From Tubiluchus corallicola (taxonomy: Eukaryota > Priapulida > Priapulimorpha > Priapulimorphida > Tubiluchidae), in contig JAQGDQ010000425.1 in the NCBI GenBank assembly GCA_030141605.1, forward strand, positions 1-64,000: a DNA stretch of 64,000 nt. The letters are read 5' to 3'. Under the pieces are notes generated by a model that was not told the origin of the DNA, did not search any database, and was given only the letters and a program-made list of their open reading frames with translations. Position 1 is the stretch's first letter; every line of letters begins with the position of its first letter. Positions 59,665 through 64,000 of this stretch are shown here, in pieces. Position numbers and translations under genes: made by a program.

Positions 59665-62600
59665 ATGGACGATGATGAATTTGATGATGAGATGAATTTA
59701 GCTGTAATAGAAGATGACACCGATTCGGGTATTGTGCTTTCACTTTTTCTGTTGCTTTGTAACGAATTGATACGCAATCCGTATTGAGCTTCTGGCTAAA
59801 TTATGCCACGTTGGTTAAGACGAGGATTGCGAATAAGACGTGCTAGACAGCATGGTAAGAAGTAAACGGTGTTTATGATGTACTTTCCACAATTATCTAT
59901 AATTAAGTTGCATGTAGTTGACTACGGAGGTTAGCTATATATCTTTTACAACTAATACTCAGTAATTACTGCTAAAATACTTGGTAAGTTGTTGTCAATT
60001 GCATTTGAAGTGAATTGTCTATAACAAATAAAATCATAGAATGCTGATTTCTGCTTGTTGCAATTACGAAGTTGCCATAATTGTCACTTTATGATTGTAG
60101 TGAAGGATATGTCGTCCTTTCCGTAAAGCAAAATAAGTCCTAATCTAGAAGGTCAGTTAGCTTGAAAACAAAATCTTTCAAGATCTGAGCTATATTTAAT
60201 TCATGTCGGCTGATGAGGTCCGAGAGGACGAAAGCTTCTGAAGAAAAAATAAAGAATTTTTTTAGATTTATGGGCATTTAACTTACTTTATGATAGAAGA
60301 TCAGTCAGTTTGTGAGCTATTCTGTAGTGTAGTGTTTCTTTGTAGTGTGCATGTAGTGTGTAGGGAGCTATAAAGACTCAAAAGGGAGCCTCATTGTAAG
60401 GAGATATTCATCGAGTTTTTTTTATGCGTCAATACTTATACATCTACTAGCGTGTAATAAATTGTGAGAACACTATTTTGATTACTTAAATTTCAGATGA
60501 AGATGATGAGGAAGAAGAAATTATTAACATCCTGGGCAACAATGACGAAGAAGAAGAAGTTGCAGAAGGCACTACTGAGTCTGATTCGTCTAAGATAATA
60601 AATGTAACTTATGATAGGTCACTCCCTACAGCTCACTCGGTATGTTCTATGTATACAATGCATGCAAAATATTTGTTTGGTACAGTTACCAGGTAATTGC
60701 TCATTTAGACGGATGAGTGATGAGCGACAATTCATTGCAACAGCAAAGGACGCACATGATTGACAGCTTCAAGTGATGAAATTCAACTTTCACTTGGCCA
60801 CTGCTCCTGTTGAAATTCAACTTTCACTTGGCCACTGCTCCTGTTGAAATTCAACTTTCACTTGGCCACTGCTCCTGTTGAAATTCAACTTTCACTTGGC
60901 CACTGCTCCTGTTGAAATTCAACTTTCACTTGGCCACTGCTCCTGTTGAAATTCAACTTTCACTTGGCCACTGCTCCTGTTGAAATTGAACTTTCACTTG
61001 GCCACTGCTCCTGTTGAAATTGAACTTTCACTTGGCCACTGCTCCTGATGAAATTCACCTTTCACTTGGCCACTGCTCCTGTTGAAATTCAACTTTCACT
61101 TGGCCACTGCTCATGATGAAATTCAACCTTCACTTGGCCACTGCTCCTGATGAAATTCACCTTTCACTTGGCCACTGCTCCTGATGAAATTCACCTTTCA
61201 CTTGACCACTGCTCCTGATGAAATTCACCTTTCACTTGACCACTGCTCCTGATGAAATTCACCTTTCACTTGGCCACTGCTCCTGATGAAATTCACCTTT
61301 CACTTGGCCACTGCTCCTGATGAAATTCACCTTTCACTTGGCCACTGCTCCTGATGAAATTCACCTTTCACTTGGCCACTGCTCCTGATGAAATTCACCT
61401 TTCACTTGGCCACTGCTCCTGATGAAATTCACCTTTCACTTGACCACTGCTCTTATTGGAGAGTTTTTGTTTTCCATCAGGGATGCCCGATCAGCTAGAG
61501 AACACGACACTCATCAGGGATACGTGACATGCAAAACTAGCTAGTTTGAGTGCCACTCAGTCAGGCCTGATAGCCTAAACGGGGCTTAAGAATGTGACAG
61601 GAGACCCAGAAAAGTAAAATTCTGGATGATAATTAATTATTGATAACTTGATTAAAAAGTATAACTAATTATTGAGTGATAAATAAGAAATTCATTTCGG
61701 TGTTTTCCTAAAACAAGCTTTGTGCAAAAATTCCTGCTATTTTGCAATACTAGCAAAACTGTAAAAACATCTCATATCTTGAGTTTTTTAATACGCTGCC
61801 CCGTTTGCTTTAATTGATAAATGGTGGCATTACTATTGTACTTGACAGAATAGTGTCTGGGTAGGTCTCATGTCACGTAATTACCGATTTAGCAAAAAAA
61901 ACTTTGAAAAAAGTTTTGAATAGATTATGTTTGTCAGTTTTGTACTTTTCAGACCAGTTACATCATTAAAAGCATTTTTATTAAAATTGTGACATGCAAG
62001 TAATTACTACTTTTTAGCCACTTCACTTTTTGTTGTAGTATCTGGGAAATGACTTAGAGGAGGTCAGTGGTCGAGCATATCTAGAAGAGGAGGATTACAT
62101 CAATCTTCCCATTGTTGCTTATCCCGGTGTTATTTTGGTTCCGGGACAGCTCCTTCCGCTTAAAGTTTTTAGACAAAGAGTTGTCTCAATGCTACGTCGA
62201 TTGCTTGGAGAAAGTGACAAGATATTTGGTGTAGTGAATTACTACAGGTTGGTTTTTCCAGTAAGAAAGAAACTCGTTAAAAGTCCATGCTCGCATTTTG
62301 CTTTGTATCTCAGGCAGCAGATGGCGGCAACATCATGTTGTATAGCAAGGATGTAACGCTTTTTGATTTATCTTACTTAATGTTGTTTAAAGCAAAACCG
62401 GTCTCCAGCCTAAACTGTAGGTCAAAACAATTTTTTCTTTAAAATATTGAAAGGAAACATACTAGTTTTTTTAAAAATGACTTGTGTAAAAGAATTAATA
62501 CCACACAAACACAATTTCGTATTCGTGCCACTGATTCATTGCTGTTACATGTGTTTCGCCATTAGCTGGTTACACGGGCACAAGCGCATGCATTTCGGAA

Positions 62601-63611
62601 ACGCATTGCACAAATAAGCAGGTACTGTACCTCTCAGTTCAGCTCATTAGTTTGTGACGAACTGCGAACGTCCCAAACTAACGACACATTCGACAGCTCA
62701 TGCATCAGCATGGCTGTAAATTTGAAATTTTAATTTTTATCTTAAATTTTGCCTAGTTTTAGTACAACACACTGAATATCTTACAGTAGTATTCCTTACT
62801 TTTGTTTTCACAAACATGTTCAGCACGCTCGTAGAATATTTTGCTGTAGAAAATTACATTGGTTTGTGATGTCATCAATAGTTGGGCTCTGTTAATTAAG
62901 ATTTAATCTATTAATTAATTATCAGAAGTGCTTTTTGCAGTATTAAATGCGTTAAAATGTATACTTTTTATCGCACTTGAAGATGAAGTAGTATGTGAAA
63001 AATCATCCTATCTTCACTTGGTTTGATATCTTTAGATTTTGACAAAAATTTGAGAGTTAATAGCAGCCCAGATACTGGGACTTATTAAATACCAAGCAAT
63101 GTTTTACATCAACTGTACGCATTGTCAGTTTGTATTACTACTTATAGAACTAGAAAATATTACCTATTTTACTAGAAAATCAGTTACAGTTAGCTTAGTA
63201 GTAACTAACATAGATCTGATAGTTAAACAGAGTTATATGAAAACTTCACTAAATGTAGTAACCTTAATAAGTGGTAGCAAATATAGCTTATAACTTACAA
63301 ATTTGGTATCTATCAATTTACTGGTTGTATGGTAGAGAGAAATGCATGTATGCGTTGAATTTTAGATAGTTTTTGTCATTTGCATGATTGAATCTGCTAG
63401 ATTGACACTTTTGACAATGACAATTTTGTATGTCAACTTTACTTTTCAGACATAGTCACGATCCTCTCCCGCAGATGGCATCGATAGGCACCATAGCCGA
63501 AATCATCTCGTTTAAAGAAGATGAGGAATTTGGCGTGACTGATACTGTATCAGTTAAAGCCATGGGTCGGCATCGGTTTGAAATAATGGAAACGCGTTCC
63601 CAGGCTGATGG
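59665..63611 (+). CDS. CRBN: Cereblon, N-terminal part (runs off the window)
   Basis: Coding exons in the window are 59,665-59,728, 60,497-60,639, 62,039-62,247 and 63,450-63,611. They join in phase to about 192 residues and end at a GTAGGT donor. The start is a very acidic tail (MDDDEFDDEMN, then DEDDEEEE). Next come NVTYDRSLPTAHSYLGNDLEE and the Lon-N-like domain: LPIVAYPGVILVPGQLLPLKVF, GVVNYYR, GTIAEIISFKEDEEFGV, VKAMGRHRFEIMETRSQADG. These match the order and spacing in human cereblon. The protein is the substrate receptor of the CUL4-DDB1 ubiquitin ligase; the Lon-like domain contributes to DDB1 binding. The C-terminal CULT domain, which binds degron ends and thalidomide-type ligands, lies beyond the window. 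Intron 2 holds a 34-bp minisatellite and intron 3 a dispersed repeat of about 640 bp. Confidence 0.93.
60210..60240 (+). ncRNA. Hammerhead-ribozyme-like core in CRBN intron 1
   Basis: The stretch reads CTGATGA (60,210-60,216), one extra G, a 4-bp hairpin GTCC-GAGA-GGAC (60,218-60,229), then GAAA. These are the invariant core strands and stem II of hammerhead ribozymes. Upstream GAGCTA (about 60,187-60,192) can pair as stem III with AGCTT after the GAA and would supply a CUA cleavage triplet. A convincing stem I was not found, and the extra G beside stem II is non-canonical. It is likely a decayed copy, perhaps from a Penelope-like retroelement, many of which carry such motifs. Confidence 0.35.
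60775..61452. repeat. 34-bp minisatellite, about 20 copies, in CRBN intron 2
   Basis: Units of 34 bases contain GAAATTCAACTTTCACTTGG, then CCACTGCTCCTGTT. Most copies in the left half read TGTTGAAATTCAAC, while most in the right half read TGATGAAATTCACC, with occasional TTGACC for TTGGCC. The period is not a multiple of three. Confidence 0.97.
62392..63035 (+). repeat. Dispersed repeat of about 640 bp, copy B, in CRBN intron 3
   Basis: Aligns along its length with 17,618-18,242 in the phospholipase gene, in the same sense relative to transcription. It ends in GATATCTTTAG, the counterpart of the acceptor used in the phospholipase gene, but here no exon follows and the real acceptor lies about 400 bases further on, at 63,447-63,449. 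Confidence 0.7.
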
Positions 63612-63632
63612 GTAGGTATCCGATGATAATGT

Positions 63633-63820
63633 ACACGCACGCATACACGCACACACATATAAAATGCAAAATTAAAATAGCAATGTGAGCAATTCTTGTG
63701 CATTGTAGTAATTATCACAAAGATTTACACATGGCACATTAACATTTATATGTATATAGATGTGTATGTGTGTGTGCGTGTGGCGTGTATGCATGTGTAT
63801 GTATGTGTGTGTGTGTGTCT
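63633..63820. repeat. (CA)n/(TG)n microsatellites
   Basis: A CACGCA/CACACA tract lies at about 63,633-63,660 and a TGTGTG tract at about 63,755-63,820, both just after CRBN exon 4 and of opposite sense. Confidence 0.9.
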
Positions 63821-64000
63821 TTTAGTTTCCATCTTTGTTTTTAAACTACTGTTATTTCTGTAGGTTCAAAAGCTTTTAGGAGCTTATGTTTTTATTTATA
63901 CAGGCATTTATACCAACTTTAAATAAAGATTTATCGTATGATTATAAAAGAAATGGCTACCATTGCAAAATCCTTTTGAATCGAATGTGATCTATGTGGT

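Noticed and set aside
59665-59728. THAP5-like gene expected between PNPLA8 and DNAJB9 by human gene order
   Set aside because: No THAP zinc-finger pattern was seen; the divergent neighbour of DNAJB9 here is CRBN.

Overview
The window is AT-rich genomic DNA of an invertebrate animal. It has spliced genes with GT-AG introns of a few hundred to several thousand bases, animal-specific gene families, non-LTR retrotransposon fragments, foldback elements and many tandem repeats. The exact phylum cannot be fixed from the sequence. Gene names below come from protein motifs and remembered family knowledge, not from a search.

Layout. 1-11,850: gene-poor, with nested foldback elements (5,129-5,531) and two large AT trinucleotide tracts. 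11,853-22,690 (+): a complete seven-coding-exon calcium-independent phospholipase A2 gamma gene (PNPLA8 type, 719 aa), with three minisatellite arrays in its introns. 22,691-31,300: mostly non-genic, holding a 255-bp dispersed repeat directly followed by a LINE 3' fragment, then a longer CR1/jockey-like LINE with an open 684-aa reverse-transcriptase frame and a short tandem 3' tail. 31,322-35,295 (+): a four-exon secreted protein (346 aa) with an apple/PAN-like N-terminus and a pentraxin-like C-terminus. 35,300-40,000: non-genic, with a second copy of the 255-bp repeat and a large tetranucleotide mosaic. 40,105-40,707 (-): an unrecognised single-exon 200-aa frame with an internal duplication. 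42,850-43,480 (-): a decayed LINE reverse-transcriptase relic. 44,030-44,250: a foldback element. 45,120-57,790 (+): a RhoA-type GTPase (193 aa, three coding exons from 53,182) with a possible distant 5' exon, and a foldback element with internally repetitive inverted repeats just upstream of its first coding exon. 58,056-59,024 (-): an ER DnaJ protein of DNAJB9/ERdj4 type, tail-to-tail with the Rho gene. 59,665 to the window end (+): the 5' part of cereblon (CRBN), head-to-head with DNAJB9.

The genes are housekeeping or stress-related rather than one pathway. PNPLA8 is mitochondrial or peroxisomal lipid metabolism, Rho is the actin cytoskeleton, DNAJB9 is ER protein quality control, CRBN is a CUL4 ubiquitin-ligase receptor, and the apple-pentraxin protein is probably an extracellular lectin. 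PNPLA8 and DNAJB9 are also near neighbours in the human genome, so this linkage may be ancient.

Most notable: a hammerhead-ribozyme-like core in CRBN intron 1; a roughly 600-bp dispersed repeat that appears to supply the splice acceptor of PNPLA8 exon 4 and recurs in CRBN intron 3; a foldback element with repetitive termini near the Rho gene; and the concentration of long-unit minisatellites inside introns.
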